A DNA stretch of 5,678 nt. Origin: Crocinitomicaceae bacterium. Lineage in GTDB: Bacteria > Bacteroidota > Bacteroidia > Flavobacteriales_D > Crocinitomicaceae. Every line of letters starts with the position of its first letter. Positions within the stretch are counted from its first letter, which is position 1. Shown one piece after another: positions 4,926 to 5,678 of the stretch. The translations under genes and the position numbers were made by a program. Under the pieces are notes generated by a model. That model ran no database searches, was not told the DNA's origin, and saw only the letters and a list, made by a program, of their open reading frames with translations. Location: positions 1 to 5,678 of the forward strand of contig DQTF01000151.1 of assembly GCA_015662935.1 (NCBI GenBank), written 5' to 3'.

Positions 4926-5678
4926 ATGAAAAACACTTTACTAATCGTCAGTCTATTTCTTTTTATTTTTTCGGGGTTTGCAAGCAACGCCTATACAGAA
5001 GAAAAAATCCTGCATTATCACAGTGATATTGAAATTCTCCCAAGCAGAAAAGTTAGGGTAACAGAAACCATTAAGGTTTATGTAGGTGGACGAATTTTTA
5101 AGCACGGTATTTTTAGAGAACTCCCTCTTTCTTATGAATACAAGGGGGGAAATGTTCATGTCGGTTTTGAATTGGTCTCCGTTAAGAAAAATGGAACAAT
5201 AGAAGAATACCACATCAAGAAAATGGATAATGGGGTAGCTATTTACATAGGAAAGAAAGAGGTTTTCTTAAACAATGATTTCTACACCTATGAAATCGTA
5301 TATGTCGTTGATGAGGTATTACTATTCAATGAGAAATTTGATGAAATCTACTGGAATGTGAATGGTAACGGTTGGGGAGTTAGAATGGACTCTCTTTCTG
5401 CAACTGTTTACCCACCTAAAGGAGCAAAAATCAAACAATTTAATGGATACACCGGGGCGTTTGGTGCAACAGATAAAGAATTTAGCATCAAAGAATCCGG
5501 TAATTCAATTACTTATATGTTTAACGGGACTGTCGATTATTACGAAAATATGACCGTTGCTGTAGGTTGGGAGAAAGGATTTGTAACCTATCCAACTTTT
5601 TGGGATAAATTATGGCTTTGGATCAAGACTTACATTCTTTATGTTATTGGCGGGGGCGGCCTTCTTGCAAACGCCTTG
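4926..5678 (+). CDS. DUF2207 domain membrane protein, 3' end outside window
   Basis: The frame is open from the ATG at 4926 to the window edge, giving 251 residues without a stop. An N-terminal signal peptide (MKNTLLIVSLFLFIFSGFASNA, cleavage likely near residue 19-22) leads into the extracytoplasmic DUF2207 domain. Hallmarks are VRVTETIKV (43-51), HGIFRELP (60-67) and the DEIYWNVNGNGW block (139-150), followed by a proline-containing strand region (VYPPKGA). From about residue 230 a hydrophobic stretch ending in a run of four glycines looks like the first membrane segment, after which family members usually have a further low-complexity or membrane region, not visible here. DUF2207 proteins have no established biochemical role, but in many bacteria they are encoded beside lemA, as here with a one-base gap, suggesting a joint envelope function. 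The ATG next to the lemA stop and the signal peptide support this start. Confidence 0.9.
   Translation, partial: MKNTLLIVSLFLFIFSGFASNAYTEEKILHYHSDIEILPSRKVRVTETIKVYVGGRIFKHGIFRELPLSYEYKGGNVHVGFELVSVKKNGTIEEYHIKKMDNGVAIYIGKKEVFLNNDFYTYEIVYVVDEVLLFNEKFDEIYWNVNGNGWGVRMDSLSATVYPPKGAKIKQFNGYTGAFGATDKEFSIKESGNSITYMFNGTVDYYENMTVAVGWEKGFVTYPTFWDKLWLWIKTYILYVIGGGGLLANAL

Noticed and set aside
4953..5213. Minus-strand open frame of 86 codons
   Set aside because: It lies opposite the signal peptide and conserved DUF2207 blocks of the plus-strand gene, so it is an antisense shadow.
5362..5553. Plus-strand open frame of 63 codons
   Set aside because: Out-of-frame shadow within the DUF2207 gene, which stays open across the whole region.

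Overview
This window looks like an ordinary chromosomal stretch from a Bacteroidota bacterium, probably of the Flavobacteriia. The signs are low GC by eye, A/T-rich spacers, few Shine-Dalgarno-like sequences, start-proximal motifs close to the Bacteroidota -7 element TAnnTTTG, and a gene set (tRNA hydroxylase MiaE, a DUF3109 protein, LemA with DUF2207) familiar from that phylum. I cannot name the genus. No rRNA, tRNA, insertion sequence, phage gene or CRISPR array is visible, and no gap between genes exceeds about 110 bases.

Left part (1-2648, plus strand): tetrapyrrole and heme genes. The window opens inside hemC (hydroxymethylbilane synthase). It overlaps hemD (uroporphyrinogen-III synthase), which appears to start at TTG. 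After a 61-base gap with a candidate promoter and a 9-base direct repeat comes hemW, the radical-SAM-like heme chaperone often mislabelled as coproporphyrinogen oxidase. Its TGA stop overlaps the ATG of a small VanZ-like membrane protein.

Middle part (2726-4264): a small secreted protein of unknown function lies 11 bases upstream of miaE, which hydroxylates the methylthio-isopentenyl adenosine of tRNA. Facing them on the minus strand is a cysteine-rich DUF3109 protein. The stop codons of miaE and the DUF3109 gene are only four bases apart, and a threefold 7-base repeat covers the junction and supplies the last codons of the DUF3109 gene.

Right part (4370 to the end, plus strand): lemA, a membrane-anchored coiled-coil protein, is followed after one base by a DUF2207 membrane protein cut by the window edge. 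The two are probably one transcription unit acting at the cell envelope.

Functional themes are heme synthesis and delivery, tRNA modification by an oxygen-using diiron enzyme, and envelope proteins of uncertain role. I do not see a convincing undescribed system. The best leads are the hemCD-hemW-vanZ arrangement, the unknown secreted protein before miaE, the lemA-DUF2207 pair, and the repeat at the convergent gene ends.
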